A program made the translations under genes and the position numbers. Under the pieces are notes generated by a model, which saw nothing but the letters and a program-made list of their open reading frames with translations, ran no database searches and was not told the origin of the DNA. This document shows, in pieces, positions 1-10,371 of a stretch of DNA of 64,000 nt (positions within the stretch are counted from its first letter, which is position 1; every line of letters begins with the position of its first letter). The stretch is from Aggregatibacter kilianii (GTDB lineage: Bacteria; Pseudomonadota; Gammaproteobacteria; Enterobacterales; Pasteurellaceae): the NCBI RefSeq assembly GCF_003130255.1, contig NZ_NRCN01000001.1:1358501-1422500 (forward strand), given 5' to 3'.

Positions 1-146
1 GATAACACTTGCAACGTGCCGTTGACGATGCGGGCAACAATCATATGAAAGCTGTTAGAACCGAGATCGATGGCGGCAATTTCGCGCACCTCACCACGTC
101 GGGCGTGCAGTTCATTGGCTTTGCTAAGTAAGTTTTCATTATTCAT
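1..146 (-). CDS. Exopolyphosphatase / pppGpp phosphatase (Ppx/GppA), N-terminal fragment
   Basis: Only the first 48 or so codons are inside the window; the gene runs off the left edge. Reading from the ATG at 146, the protein begins [20 protein letters not shown] and continues into [19 protein letters not shown]. The D-L-G-S-N-S-F-H-M motif is the phosphate-1 loop of the ASKHA fold typical of Ppx/GppA enzymes, which hydrolyse polyphosphate or pppGpp. It starts 21 bases after the tamB stop on the same strand, so it may be the third gene of a tamA-tamB transcription unit. Ppx and GppA cannot be told apart from this fragment. Confidence 0.85.
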   Translation of the reverse strand, partial: MNNENLLSKANELHARRGEVREIAAIDLGSNSFHMIVARIVNGTLQVL

Positions 147-167
147 AATTCGGGAGATTGTTATTTG

Positions 168-3100
168 CTAAAATTCAAACTGATAGAGTAAATCAAAGGC
201 TTGATTGACGCCTGAAACAGATTGTACATAAAGTTGCGGTAACAAGCGATAACGCAATGTCACTTCGGCTAAGCCATCAAATAGGCCGACACCGTATTTT
301 ATTTGCAAGCGTGGGGTAATATTACCGCTCACCACTACTTTTGAGCTATCGCCAACCCCTTGTGTATCAAGGTTGAGATCGTTGATACCGAATGCCTTAC
401 CAATGCCACCGACAACATTACCGGTTTTTGCCAAGCCCATGCCTAACAGAGCCGCGCCTACGGAACCGCTAGAAGTAGAATCACTACTACTTTCCAATGA
501 ACGACCCGTTAAAATATAGGAGAGCGCCTGATCTTGTGGCATACCGGGTTCTGAAAAAATGGTCACGCTTGGTGCAGTGGCAATGCCGGTGACTTTGATA
601 CCGGCGGTAACACTGTTATCTTCCATAGCTTCCGGATTACGAATAGCTTCAATGTTTAAGGAAGGTTGTGATGGTTGGCCGACAAAACCGATTACTCCTT
701 TGCGAATCAATAAATCTTGACCGAAAGAGGCATAGCGACCATTTTTCAAATTAACTTCACCATATAATCCTAAATGGCCTTTTTCTTGCTTAACGGATAA
801 TAAACCGTGCAGATGGGTTTTTAAGCCATAAGCGTTCAGGCTCACATCATCGCCAATCTTGATTTTCAAATCCGATTTAATTTCCATGCCGCTTCGCGTT
901 TCCGAAGGGATGGTTTGTGGCAATTTTCTTGGCTCGTTACCATTTAAAATAACCTCGTCGGAACTTACCTCCACCGCACTTTCAGGTAAAGCTTCAATCG
1001 CAATTCGAGCCCATGGGATATCCACGTTGCCGGATAATTCTAATAATTTCGGTGAGGCCTTAATTTCTACATCCGGACTGATTTTTAATCTCGCCATGGA
1101 CGGAATATTCACTTTAAATTGATCCGCTTGGGCGTGTAGGCGGGTGCGCCAATCGTTGATATTTTTCCAGTTGGCATCGCCACTAAGATTGAGTCGGCTA
1201 TCTTCCGTTTGTAAGTAACCTTTTAAGGTAGAGCTGGTGCCGGCAAAGTGTAATGCCAGTTCGCTGTCTTTAATGTCGAACGGCAGTGAATGAATTTTTG
1301 TCGTGAGCTTATTTAAATTTACGCTACCGTTTAAGGTTGGCGCGTTAAGGTTACCGCCTAATGCCAGGTTGGCTTTGAGTTCGCCGTTGACTCTTTCATC
1401 ATTGGCTAACAATTGATTGGCGAGACTTAAATCCAAGTTGTGAATATGAAAAGTACCGCCTAATTTACGCCCATTGGCAATATCATGTAATGTTAAATCG
1501 GTGCTGATTTTGCCTTGGTTTTGGATATTCACTTCCGATTTCAGGGTCAGATTATTATTCGCTAAATTTCCGTTAAGGCTTATTTGCGGAAAATCTAATT
1601 TGACTGTGCGGCGAGCCAGTTTTTTGGCAAAGGAGATATGCTTGCCGTTCAGCTGTAATTCCGCCGACAGTGGCTTATTGCTAAACCAAGCCACACGTCC
1701 TTTGCCGGTCAAATTTCCTGTGAGTAGCTCCTGTGCCAAGATTTTATTCACTAACGCGAAGTCAAAACGTTTGATTTCAAATGGTACATCACCGTTGGCG
1801 CCCATTTTGAAGGCGTGTGGGAAACAGACATCCGTGTTGCTGTGAATCCAGCAGTGGGCGGAGATTGCCGTTTCTGTTGTTTTATTATCAAAGGTTACCG
1901 CAACATTATGATTTGTTTGGAAATTGCCAAATTCCGATTTAATCATGAATTGGCTTAAGGTGCCTTGCCAACGCTGTAAAGTGCGGTCAAAATTTCCGGT
2001 TAAATTGAGGTTTGCGGCTAGCGGATTTCCATCGGAAATCAATTGTAGCGAGTGTTTTTGTTCATCCCCCGTGGCGGAAAGTGTAAGTTGATTGACCTTA
2101 ATATCGTTATAATGGAAAGCGTTTAAGTGAATATCCAACTCGCCTTTAATACGCTCTTCACTGTTGATTTGCCCTTTTACCACGGCCTGATTCAAATGCA
2201 TATGCTGAAAAGCAATCTGATTGCCGGTAAGATCCACATCAATCAACGGATGAGTGACATCGCCGTTTAATTTTATTTTACCGCTGAGTCCTGCGGATAA
2301 ATCCGACCATAATCCGCGTAAATTCGGCGCGTTAATGTTCAAAGTGAAATCCGATAGTTTGCCGATAGTCCCTTGCGCATTAATCTTATTTTCACCATAA
2401 GTTAATGATAAATGCGGGATATTTAAACCTTGTTGGTCATCGGCGGTTAAGTCTCCTTGCAAGGTGAGTGGACGTTGTGCAAGCGAGCCTTGAATGTCTA
2501 ATTGGGGTACAGCCACTTGCCAACCGTTTTGGTTGGCTTTGCCTTGTGAGCTTAATTGGCCTGATAGCACTGCCGGGAAGGCCGATAAATAAGTGCCTAG
2601 ATTCATTTTGGCTAACTGCAAGTGGCTGTCCCATCCCAAGCCGTCGCGCCAATTGACATCGCCTTTTAGTTCGGCGGAACCATCTAAGGCGTTAAGTTTC
2701 AAATGGTTTATTTCAATGTTGGATAAATGGCCGACTGCCTGTAAATCAAGACTGTTGGCAGGAATGCCCATGCCGCTGACAGCACCGTTTAACTGAATTT
2801 GAGAGGCTAATAGATCGCCGTTTATGGCTAAGTTAACGTCTTTTATTTTTAACGGATCCTTCCCTTCAAACGGATATTGCCCACGAGCAATGGCTAATTT
2901 CAAGTTTAACGGCGTTTTCGGGGTGGCAAGTTGGGCTTCTGCATGGAGTTCAGCATCTAACGCACCTTGGGTTTGTAACAAAAGTGCGGTCTGTTTTTTT
3001 AACATTCCTGACAGTTCCAAATTCATTTTGGTTGCCGGCAACAACACCGTATTCTTCTGTTTTAAGGTTTGCAAATCGGCGTTGAGCTTCAGTTGTAGTG

Positions 3101-4049
3101 GAAAGTCTTCTTGAAGCTGTAGTTGCCCGTTTGCCTGTACATCGCCGAGCGAACTTTTCACATCAAATGACTGCAGTTGCACTCTATCATCGGTAGCATC
3201 CGCCAAGAGTTCTGCGGAGGTGACTTGAATCGCTAATTCATTTTCGCCTTTTGTGTTAAGGGCTTGGTATTGCCAATTTTTGCCGTGAATACCTTGAATA
3301 TGCATAGCAAAAGGCAACTCGATTTGTCCTAAATCGGTAAGAAGCGGTTGGCTAAGGGTTTGTTCTAAGCTTGCCCAGTCAATGGGTTTGTTTGATGTTT
3401 GGGGTTGCAGCTTGGTTTCGTTTTCTGTGTTATCACCGGTTGCGCTGATAAAAGCAAAATCATGAATGTTTGTCGGTGCCAACGTTAAACCGGTTTCATT
3501 ATTCAGAGATGCAGCTGTTTGAAAGGTGCCCAAGGTCATTTTATGTTTATCAATGATTAGGCTCAGATCGTGAATAGCAAGCTGATGAATGGCTATGCCG
3601 ATAGGCAGTTGAATCCGCTTCATCGGTGCATTTTCAGTGTTAGGCTTGTCTTCCGAGGGGGGCAATGAAGCTGTGTCAATTTGAATGGTAGGTTGTTGTA
3701 AGGTGACATCGTCAATACAAAGATCCAAATGCCATAAACAGCTTAGTTGCATTTGTAGGCGCGCTTCCGTCACCTGTGTGTCCACACCGGCCGTTTGGAA
3801 ATGGAGATTCTTTAGCACTAGCCCTTCGCTCAAATTTCCCTCTACCTGTTCAATAGAAAGTTCATCAAGCAGGGCATCAGTCCATTGGATGAGTTTATGT
3901 TGTCCGCTTTGCGTAGCGAGCAGACCAAGCAACGTAAAAACGGGCAAAAAAATGACCGCACTTATGATGCATATAACACGACGCCAAAGGGATTTTTTCT
4001 TTGTTTTTGGTTTTTCGGTTTGAGGTGCTTGTTCCGTATGTTCTGTCAT
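168..4049 (-). CDS. tamB: Translocation and assembly module subunit TamB
   Basis: A 1293-residue AsmA-like protein, close to the usual TamB length of about 1250-1300. A basic N-terminus (about residues 15-25) is followed by one membrane anchor (about 26-46, VICIISAVIFLPVFTLLGLL). The long middle is repetitive amphipathic beta-strand sequence rich in N, L, T and G, as expected for the periplasm-spanning groove. The last roughly 330 residues are the conserved TamB (DUF490) domain, ending in a phenylalanine (LLYQFEF). With the outer-membrane partner TamA, encoded 21 bases upstream, it helps insert some outer-membrane proteins and is implicated in phospholipid transport. Uptake sequences at 1979, 2982 and 3955 lie inside the gene. 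Confidence 0.93.
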   Translation of the reverse strand: MTEHTEQAPQTEKPKTKKKSLWRRVICIISAVIFLPVFTLLGLLATQSGQHKLIQWTDALLDELSIEQVEGNLSEGLVLKNLHFQTAGVDTQVTEARLQMQLSCLWHLDLCIDDVTLQQPTIQIDTASLPPSEDKPNTENAPMKRIQLPIGIAIHQLAIHDLSLIIDKHKMTLGTFQTAASLNNETGLTLAPTNIHDFAFISATGDNTENETKLQPQTSNKPIDWASLEQTLSQPLLTDLGQIELPFAMHIQGIHGKNWQYQALNTKGENELAIQVTSAELLADATDDRVQLQSFDVKSSLGDVQANGQLQLQEDFPLQLKLNADLQTLKQKNTVLLPATKMNLELSGMLKKQTALLLQTQGALDAELHAEAQLATPKTPLNLKLAIARGQYPFEGKDPLKIKDVNLAINGDLLASQIQLNGAVSGMGIPANSLDLQAVGHLSNIEINHLKLNALDGSAELKGDVNWRDGLGWDSHLQLAKMNLGTYLSAFPAVLSGQLSSQGKANQNGWQVAVPQLDIQGSLAQRPLTLQGDLTADDQQGLNIPHLSLTYGENKINAQGTIGKLSDFTLNINAPNLRGLWSDLSAGLSGKIKLNGDVTHPLIDVDLTGNQIAFQHMHLNQAVVKGQINSEERIKGELDIHLNAFHYNDIKVNQLTLSATGDEQKHSLQLISDGNPLAANLNLTGNFDRTLQRWQGTLSQFMIKSEFGNFQTNHNVAVTFDNKTTETAISAHCWIHSNTDVCFPHAFKMGANGDVPFEIKRFDFALVNKILAQELLTGNLTGKGRVAWFSNKPLSAELQLNGKHISFAKKLARRTVKLDFPQISLNGNLANNNLTLKSEVNIQNQGKISTDLTLHDIANGRKLGGTFHIHNLDLSLANQLLANDERVNGELKANLALGGNLNAPTLNGSVNLNKLTTKIHSLPFDIKDSELALHFAGTSSTLKGYLQTEDSRLNLSGDANWKNINDWRTRLHAQADQFKVNIPSMARLKISPDVEIKASPKLLELSGNVDIPWARIAIEALPESAVEVSSDEVILNGNEPRKLPQTIPSETRSGMEIKSDLKIKIGDDVSLNAYGLKTHLHGLLSVKQEKGHLGLYGEVNLKNGRYASFGQDLLIRKGVIGFVGQPSQPSLNIEAIRNPEAMEDNSVTAGIKVTGIATAPSVTIFSEPGMPQDQALSYILTGRSLESSSDSTSSGSVGAALLGMGLAKTGNVVGGIGKAFGINDLNLDTQGVGDSSKVVVSGNITPRLQIKYGVGLFDGLAEVTLRYRLLPQLYVQSVSGVNQAFDLLYQFEF

Positions 4050-4070
4050 TGAGGTTATCCGTTTGCCTGT

Positions 4071-5828
4071 TTATATTTCGGCGCCAAGCCCGATATAAAA
4101 TTGAATATTTTTACTGTTGTCTTTGTCGTGCACCGGTGTGGCAATATCAAATTTAATTGCTCCGACAGGTGATGCCCAACGCACGCCAACACCGGTACCA
4201 TAACGTAATTCGTTCGGAGTAAAAGAATTAGCCGCCAACCCGCTATCCACAAATGTGGCCAACCACCAATCCTGATAAACCTGATATTGATACTCGACGG
4301 ATCCGGTAAGCAAGCGTGAACCGCCTATGAGTTTGCCGTTACGATCTTTCGGTGAGATTTTTTTGTATCCGTAACCACGTACACTACGGTCGCCGCCGGC
4401 AAAGAAACGTAAGGCGGGTGGAATGCGGTGGATATTGGCGGTGTTCAGTACGCCGACTTCTAAACGGGTCAGAAAACGGTGGTTTTGCGCATAGGTTCGG
4501 ATCCAGGCGGTAGAACCTTGAATTTTGAAGAAATCCACGTCCGATAACCACAGTTTACGTCCTAAATCCACGGTAATCCGTTGTGAGTCGCCCCAATCAG
4601 GAAACGCGCCGCGTAAACGGGTGCGGGTTAAGGACGCTGTTGGATAGAGTAGTAAGGTTTTGTCGGAAATACCGGCTTGCGTAAAGGAATCATGACGCAC
4701 CCGTAAACCGAGAGAATATTGCCAACCGGTAGGGTGATTCCAATAACGCAAGGCAGCTAAAGTAGATGCGGTAGTTTTGGTGTCGTTTTTGTTTTCGCGT
4801 TCAAAACCTGTCGAATATTCATAATAATAGTTCAACGGATTTTTTAACAACGGTTGTTTGTAAGTTAATTCAATGGTTTGCTTCGGTGAAGAAAGATAGA
4901 TATTGCTTCTGACGCTATGTCCGCGATCGTTAATCCAAGGCTTTGTCCAACTCCATTGTAAGCGGGGGCCAACATCGGTAGAGTAGCCAATCCCGACACT
5001 CATGATATTTTTTTTGCGCGGATACAATAGCACGTCTAAATCAACTGTTTTAGTTTCCTCTTTAAGGTGCGGTTGCAATAACACAGAGCTAAACCAGTTG
5101 GTGGAGGAATAGTTGTTGTTGAGCGTGGAAAGATCACTTAATAAATAATCTTCACCGGGTTTAATATTCAACATATTGCGTAAATATTCTTCACGAATTT
5201 GCGCATATAGGAAGTTGATTTGGCCATAGTGATAACGCTTGTGGCTATCAAAATTGAGTTTCCACCATGCTTGATAAGTGGAAGGCATGACTTGTAATTG
5301 TGAATTGATAAATTCCGCATCGAAATAACCTCGGGTTAAGGCTAGTTGCTGCAGCTTATTTTTGTAATTGTCGTAGGTTTCGTGATTAAGGATGGTGTTG
5401 GCTTTCGGTACTTGTGTTTCTAATTTGACGAATTCGGGATCGCTCTTGGCATCGCCCTCAATAACGATGTCGGTGGCGGCAATTCGCACGGGTTTACCAA
5501 CATTGACATGGGCAATCAGTTGCGGTTTATTAGGCTTGGTGCGATTTTTTAATGTAAAGTTGATACTGCTTTCATAATAACCAAAGGCACGTAAGCCTTT
5601 GTCCACCGCCTGACGAACCAACTCCTGATAGCGTTCGGAGCCGTCCCTTTCTTCTTTTTCAATGGCATTCGCATAAATGCGCACGTTTTCATCGAGTTTT
5701 TTGTCTTTAATCCCGTTAATTTGCAAATCTACGCTATGCTCACTCCACGCCAACGGTTGCCAAAAAAGACAAAAGAATACTGCTGTACGGGCTAACCAAC
5801 CCGTTATTTTATCGCCTGATTGCTTCAT
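4071..5828 (-). CDS. tamA: Outer-membrane translocation and assembly protein TamA
   Basis: Omp85-family outer-membrane protein of 585 residues. I start it at the ATG at 5828 because [20 protein letters not shown] begins a good Sec signal peptide ending near W-S-E, and GGGG lies just before it. An open frame extends further upstream to 5996 but has no signal-like N-terminus. Three POTRA-type repeats occupy roughly residues 30-270, followed by a 16-strand barrel with the VRGY signature (RSVRGYGYK, about residue 480) found in Omp85 proteins. The C-terminus (FYIGLGAEI) is strand-like. It is encoded directly before its partner tamB. Confidence 0.93.
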   Translation of the reverse strand: MKQSGDKITGWLARTAVFFCLFWQPLAWSEHSVDLQINGIKDKKLDENVRIYANAIEKEERDGSERYQELVRQAVDKGLRAFGYYESSINFTLKNRTKPNKPQLIAHVNVGKPVRIAATDIVIEGDAKSDPEFVKLETQVPKANTILNHETYDNYKNKLQQLALTRGYFDAEFINSQLQVMPSTYQAWWKLNFDSHKRYHYGQINFLYAQIREEYLRNMLNIKPGEDYLLSDLSTLNNNYSSTNWFSSVLLQPHLKEETKTVDLDVLLYPRKKNIMSVGIGYSTDVGPRLQWSWTKPWINDRGHSVRSNIYLSSPKQTIELTYKQPLLKNPLNYYYEYSTGFERENKNDTKTTASTLAALRYWNHPTGWQYSLGLRVRHDSFTQAGISDKTLLLYPTASLTRTRLRGAFPDWGDSQRITVDLGRKLWLSDVDFFKIQGSTAWIRTYAQNHRFLTRLEVGVLNTANIHRIPPALRFFAGGDRSVRGYGYKKISPKDRNGKLIGGSRLLTGSVEYQYQVYQDWWLATFVDSGLAANSFTPNELRYGTGVGVRWASPVGAIKFDIATPVHDKDNSKNIQFYIGLGAEI

Positions 5829-5993
5829 ACTTACCCCAAAACTAAACGTCAGTAGTGTACCTTTTAGGCTAAAGTCCTGCAATGTAAAGTGCGGTGGATT
5901 TTCAAAAAATTTCGAAATTATGTGGCCGTTGCACAAAGCTGAAATGACGGTCACCGAGTTTATCGACGTGTAAGTTATTTCAACTTCCCAGTA

Positions 5994-6034
5994 CACAAAA
6001 CTAATGCTTCGACAAGCTCAGCAAGCGTTTTGTG
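5994..6034. repeat. REP-like palindromic repeat
   Basis: Outer arms CACAAAAC (5994-6001) and GTTTTGTG (6027-6034) are perfect inverted repeats. Inside are GCTT and AAGC arms around CGACAAGCTCAGC. The TTCGACAAGCTCAGC-type core is a motif I associate with short palindromic intergenic repeats in many bacteria. Copy number in this genome cannot be seen from one window. Confidence 0.55.
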
Positions 6035-6090
6035 CATTTGCTACATAATACCGAAAAATTTCTTGAAGTCGGTGTCAAGGTATCTGTTAA

Positions 6091-6121
6091 AAAATAGCCG
6101 GCAATAAAAGCCGGCTATTTT
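6091..6121 (-). terminator. Rho-independent terminator of cyaA-narP
   Basis: Perfect 12-bp stem AAAATAGCCGGC / GCCGGCTATTTT with a 7-base loop. On the minus strand the stem runs into a U tract, 16 bases beyond the narP stop. Confidence 0.85.
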
Positions 6122-6136
6122 CGATGGAGAAAGGCG

Positions 6137-6766
6137 TTACCCGTTTTTATGTTCAAAATACAACACGGTGGCTGCCACACGGGAATGCACATTAAGTTTG
6201 CGTAATAGATTGCGGATATGTACTTTTACGGTTTCTTCCGAAATGAATAATTGACCGGCAATTTGCTTGTTGGAAAGACCGGTGGCAATTAAGCGCAACA
6301 CATCCATTTCACGATCCGTTAAGGAGTAAATCGGCTCTTGCGAAGATTGTCGTTCAAGCAGTAAGTTTTTAATGGAGTCGCTTAAAATTACCTCACCTTG
6401 CGCAATGCGTTTAAGCTGGGACAGCAAGGTATCGGGCTCGGTGTCTTTTAATAAATAACCGTCGGCACCGGCATCAATTAAGGTGAATATGTCATTTTTG
6501 GCATCGGATACGGTTAAAATTACAATGCGTGCATCTACCCCTTCCGCTCTTAACGCTTTCAGCGTATCCAGGCCGGATAGCCCTTTCATATTCAGATCCA
6601 AAATAATCAGATCAGGGGCGGTTTGTAATGCTAAATCAACGCCTTCGCTACCGTTTCCCGCACCGCCGACAACTTCAAAACCTTCTTCCAACTCAACAAG
6701 TTGTTTGATTCCTCGACGCATTAACGGATGGTCATCAATAATTAATACTTTTAATTTATCACTCAT
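6137..6766 (-). CDS. narP: Nitrate/nitrite response regulator NarP (NarL/FixJ family)
   Basis: A 209-residue two-domain response regulator. The receiver domain (about 1-125) has the acidic pair D11-D12, the phospho-acceptor Asp57 in DLIILDLNM, a Thr-Val switch region (ILTVSD) and Lys in LLKDT. A LuxR-type helix-turn-helix fills about 145-198 (LTDREMDVLRLIATGLSNKQ). The overall sequence resembles NarP/NarL of enteric bacteria and Haemophilus, which adjust anaerobic respiration genes to nitrate and nitrite. No sensor kinase gene (narQ/narX) is adjacent. The start codon is only 9 bases after the cyaA stop, so it is probably co-transcribed with cyaA. NarP rather than NarL is inferred from Pasteurellaceae usually having narP only. 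Confidence 0.85.
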   Translation of the reverse strand: MSDKLKVLIIDDHPLMRRGIKQLVELEEGFEVVGGAGNGSEGVDLALQTAPDLIILDLNMKGLSGLDTLKALRAEGVDARIVILTVSDAKNDIFTLIDAGADGYLLKDTEPDTLLSQLKRIAQGEVILSDSIKNLLLERQSSQEPIYSLTDREMDVLRLIATGLSNKQIAGQLFISEETVKVHIRNLLRKLNVHSRVAATVLYFEHKNG

Positions 6767-6775
6767 GTGGACCCC

Positions 6776-9277
6776 TTAAGATAAGGCTAGGCGACTATGG
6801 AACGGCACGATGGTGAACCCTTCTTTTGTCGTTAACAGTTGGTAAAATTGCGGATAATTGAAATCACGTTGCACGATTTTATACGGATTCTCATTTTCAT
6901 CCAAGCCTGAAGATTGATAAATTCGGTTAATTTCGTGAATTTTTTTCTCTTTTGTGCCATCACAGTTGCGATAAATCTCGATACGATTCAACTCATCTAA
7001 AATATACACGTTGAAGCTACCGTTCGGGTTATCTTCAAAAAAGAATTGTAAAAATCCTTCGCTGGCAAACATATCGATTTCATGGGGGTATTTATGGTGT
7101 TTCACCATGGCCGGGTAAGTGGCGTTGACTTTATGGTTAAGCGCGGTGTCAAGTTGGCTCGTTTTAGTGAGCTGGGCATTATGAATTTCTTGCAGACTAA
7201 TACCGCGTTCTTCAAAGAAGAATTGCCAGTTTTTTCCCGCCACACGCAATAAATTATTTTTTGGCGGTTGGGTGGCGCCGATTTGAATACTGATGCATTT
7301 ATTGATTAAGGTGGTCACAATGCGACGTAAGGCACGGCGATAATAACGGCTATAGCAAAACACCTGCACCTGTTTCGGTAGCGGTGCTCCGCGATAAATT
7401 TTGTTGGAAAGTACTTTTAACGTCAACAAAATGGCATTTGGCCCTTCAAAATGTAATGTCCGCACTTCATTCCAGACATTGCGATAAGTGAGATCAATGC
7501 TACCGACCAAACTTTCTTCATTTGGCCCGAAGCTGAATAAGTCACTGGATTGAATGCTCGGCTTAATTTCCGTTAAATGTTGGGTTGGATCTTGGGTCAA
7601 ATTAATGATGACCGCAAGACTGCGAATTTCGCAAGGATGGCTGAGATCGGAATTGCTGGCGAATTGTGTTTCGATGGGAAAAGTTAAACGTAGGTCAGTG
7701 ACAAACTGACGTAGGGTTTTGAGTTCAACGTTTTCACTGGCAATAAACAGCTCGGTATTGGCGGTAAGCAGACGATTGAAATAAGCCCAAGCTATTAATT
7801 TATTGAGACTTTCGTTATATTCCGTATAGCGTGAACGGCTAAAGCCACGAATGTCCGGTGTTTGGTTAATCACATACCAACCGTCTTTAAATTGACGGTT
7901 ATTTCGCACTTCAATAAAGGTAAGATATCGTTCCGATAAATCTACGGCAAGCTGCGGATTGAGCAACGTGACTTTGCCCGGCAATTCTTCAAAAGCGGTA
8001 TAAAGTTTACGGGTTAATATGCTCATATCTTGTGGCATAATGCTGACATTTACCTGGTATTTGCGGGCAAAATTTACCAAATTGCGATAACTTAACATCA
8101 GGAATTTAATTAAGTCATTATGCATTTTTTTGGTTTGTTTAATTTTCCAGTTTTGACGGAGATTTAATAATTCTAATTGTCCGCAATTCCAGCCCCATTG
8201 TTGAGTGAGCTTGAGTAAAGCATCCAAACGCCAATTGGTTTTGCCCGGTTCCACTTCATTTTCATGGACTTTGATATAAAAACAACAGCGTACGAAATCC
8301 AATCGCTTATATTCTTTTTGTTCGGTTAAATATGCCGTTACCCGTTGCAACATAGCCAAATACGGGTCAAATTGATGTTCCTCTTTTAATTCACCGTTCA
8401 GCAGAGCTTGCTTGAATTCACGGGAAATCAAATAGGTGTTCGGATAATGCCAAGAGTAGGTTTCCAATAACAAAATTTTGAGCAGGGATTTATAAGGATA
8501 ATCAATGCCTTTATATAACTGCCATAAGCTCGCACCGAAATATTCATTGGCGGATAATGAGCCTAAACCGCCGAAATCAACCCAATCGTTTAAATCCAAT
8601 TGTTGTGTTTGCGTTAAGCGTTCGATTTCCGCTTCGTAGTTCGCTTCATTTTCAATGAGTAAGTGTAGCCATAATAACGGTTTACCGGCAAGACGAATCA
8701 CAGAACGGTAAAATTCATCGAGCAATAGCATGTATTGTGCCGAACCGCAATTTTCACTATTAATAGGCGCAGCATAACGGAAGCAACGGAAACGTTTTTG
8801 ATCCATTAAATAGAAATTAATTTCCACGTTAAATCGCTTTGCCCATTGTTGAATACATTCGGTTTTTTGTTGTAAGAGTTCGCGTGCCGACAGGCTCAAG
8901 TTTTCTTGATGACAAAGCCAAATATCCAAATCGGATTGTGGTGTTTGTGCAATGGAGGCAATGCTACCCATGACATAGACGCCAAGGATGGCTTCCGACT
9001 CAAAAGTGCGGTGTTTTTTTAGAAAGTTTTTAATATTTTCGGTAGCGAGAATATTCGAAAGGTATTCCTGTTGGAATTTATTCGGATGAAAATTAGCAAT
9101 ACCGATTGGCGCACCAGGGACATAGCCCGGTAAATCAGGATGATTAAAATGGAGCAACAACGGGATGAGCTTGAAAACCTGTTGAAAGGATTCAGGTGTG
9201 TCGGATAAAGCTCGCTGAATGCGCAACTTATCTAAATAGTCCACGCGTTTTTTGGCTTTATTGAGATCAAGTTTCAA
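6776..9277 (-). CDS. cyaA: Adenylate cyclase, class I
   Basis: 833 residues, close to the roughly 850 of enteric class I cyclases. The N-terminal catalytic half contains a nucleotidyltransferase-like signature at about residues 107-122 (GSIASIAQTPQSDLDIW), with the paired aspartates that bind metal-ATP. The C-terminal half is the regulatory part linked to sugar-PTS control in enteric bacteria. It converts ATP to cAMP, the effector of CRP. In Pasteurellaceae, CRP-cAMP is needed together with Sxy for competence gene expression, relevant here because dprA at 29051-30166 has a CRP-S site. It is transcribed divergently from hemC, with 152 bases between them, and lies directly upstream of narP. Confidence 0.95.
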   Translation of the reverse strand: MKLDLNKAKKRVDYLDKLRIQRALSDTPESFQQVFKLIPLLLHFNHPDLPGYVPGAPIGIANFHPNKFQQEYLSNILATENIKNFLKKHRTFESEAILGVYVMGSIASIAQTPQSDLDIWLCHQENLSLSARELLQQKTECIQQWAKRFNVEINFYLMDQKRFRCFRYAAPINSENCGSAQYMLLLDEFYRSVIRLAGKPLLWLHLLIENEANYEAEIERLTQTQQLDLNDWVDFGGLGSLSANEYFGASLWQLYKGIDYPYKSLLKILLLETYSWHYPNTYLISREFKQALLNGELKEEHQFDPYLAMLQRVTAYLTEQKEYKRLDFVRCCFYIKVHENEVEPGKTNWRLDALLKLTQQWGWNCGQLELLNLRQNWKIKQTKKMHNDLIKFLMLSYRNLVNFARKYQVNVSIMPQDMSILTRKLYTAFEELPGKVTLLNPQLAVDLSERYLTFIEVRNNRQFKDGWYVINQTPDIRGFSRSRYTEYNESLNKLIAWAYFNRLLTANTELFIASENVELKTLRQFVTDLRLTFPIETQFASNSDLSHPCEIRSLAVIINLTQDPTQHLTEIKPSIQSSDLFSFGPNEESLVGSIDLTYRNVWNEVRTLHFEGPNAILLTLKVLSNKIYRGAPLPKQVQVFCYSRYYRRALRRIVTTLINKCISIQIGATQPPKNNLLRVAGKNWQFFFEERGISLQEIHNAQLTKTSQLDTALNHKVNATYPAMVKHHKYPHEIDMFASEGFLQFFFEDNPNGSFNVYILDELNRIEIYRNCDGTKEKKIHEINRIYQSSGLDENENPYKIVQRDFNYPQFYQLLTTKEGFTIVPFHSRLALS

Positions 9278-9429
9278 GTAACATCCTGTTTTTTACGACG
9301 GTAATACTTAGTTGGCGGCTACTCTATCACCAGTGTTAATGGAAAGCAAAAAAATTAAATGGAAACTGACTTTTGGAGCTAACAATGATAGGATAAGGCC
9401 CTATTAGATAAGATTAATATGTTGTTATC

Positions 9430-10356
9430 ATGCTTGAAAAAACCTTGAAAATTGCCACCCGTCAAAGTCCGTTGGCGTTGTGGCAGGCAAATTATGTGAA
9501 AGACTCTCTGCAACAGTTGTATCCCGATTTAACCGTTGAATTGGTACCAATGGTGACGAAAGGCGATGTCATTTTGGATTCGCCGTTAGCAAAAATTGGC
9601 GGTAAAGGGTTATTTGTCAAAGAGTTAGAGAATGCCTTGTTAAATAAAGAGGCGGATATTGCCGTGCACTCTATGAAAGATGTGCCGATGCAATTTCCCG
9701 AAGGGTTGGGCTTAGCGGTAATTTGCAAACGTGAAGATCCGCGTGATGCATTTGTTTCTAATTCTTACCGCACTTTTTCTGAGTTGCCACGAGGTGCAGT
9801 GGTGGGAACATCGAGTTTGCGTCGCCAATGTCAATTGAAAGCCTTACGCCCCGATTTGGATATTCGTTCTTTGCGCGGTAATGTGGGGACGCGTTTAAGT
9901 AAGTTAGATAACGGCGATTATGACGCGATTATTTTAGCTTCTGCCGGCCTCATTCGTTTAGGTTTGGCAGATCGCATCGCTTCTTTTATTGAAGTCGAAC
10001 AATCCTTACCGGCTGCCGGGCAAGGCGCTGTGGGGATTGAATGTCGCACAGATGATGTGCAGGTAAAACAATTATTAGCACCGTTAGCTGATGCGGAAAC
10101 CACTTGTTGTGTGTTGGCGGAACGCGCCATGAACAATCATTTACAGGGTGGTTGCCAAGTGCCGATTGGCGGTTATGCGGTGTTGCAACAGGGGCAATTG
10201 TATTTAAGAGCCTTAGTGGGTGATGTTGACGGCTCAAAAATTATTCGGGCGGAAGGCAAAAGTGCGGTGGAAAATGCGGACGTTTTAGGTGTGCAAATTG
10301 CCGAACAGCTTTTGGCACAAGGTGCCGACAAAATTTTGCAGTCGATTTACTCATAG
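9430..10356 (+). CDS. hemC: Hydroxymethylbilane synthase (porphobilinogen deaminase)
   Basis: 308 residues, standard size. Polymerises four porphobilinogen molecules into hydroxymethylbilane in haem synthesis. Visible family features: the N-terminal motif [13 protein letters not shown], the arginine-rich substrate region ([21 protein letters not shown]) and the cofactor-attachment loop [14 protein letters not shown], whose Cys near residue 240 would carry the dipyrromethane cofactor. First gene of hemCDXY; hemD starts 15 bases after its stop. Unusually, no Shine-Dalgarno-like sequence precedes the ATG: the bases before it are AT-rich. Start choice rests on homology to MLDNVLRIATRQ-type N-termini. 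Confidence 0.96.
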   Translation: MLEKTLKIATRQSPLALWQANYVKDSLQQLYPDLTVELVPMVTKGDVILDSPLAKIGGKGLFVKELENALLNKEADIAVHSMKDVPMQFPEGLGLAVICKREDPRDAFVSNSYRTFSELPRGAVVGTSSLRRQCQLKALRPDLDIRSLRGNVGTRLSKLDNGDYDAIILASAGLIRLGLADRIASFIEVEQSLPAAGQGAVGIECRTDDVQVKQLLAPLADAETTCCVLAERAMNNHLQGGCQVPIGGYAVLQQGQLYLRALVGDVDGSKIIRAEGKSAVENADVLGVQIAEQLLAQGADKILQSIYS

Positions 10357-10371
10357 GTATTGGACGTCGGT

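Larger units (their letters stand above)
5829..6136. other. Intergenic region between tamA and narP
   Basis: 308 bases without a gene. It holds an uptake sequence at 5887-5895, a REP-like palindrome at 5994-6034 and the narP terminator at 6091-6121. No convincing tamA promoter could be picked by eye. Confidence 0.6.

Noticed and set aside
9278-9429. Canonical CRP site between cyaA and hemC
   Set aside because: No TGTGA-N6-TCACA match seen on either strand.
10360-10371. TTG start for hemD
   Set aside because: Family N-termini begin at the M-A-V-L-V-T-R-P strand; the upstream four codons have no support.
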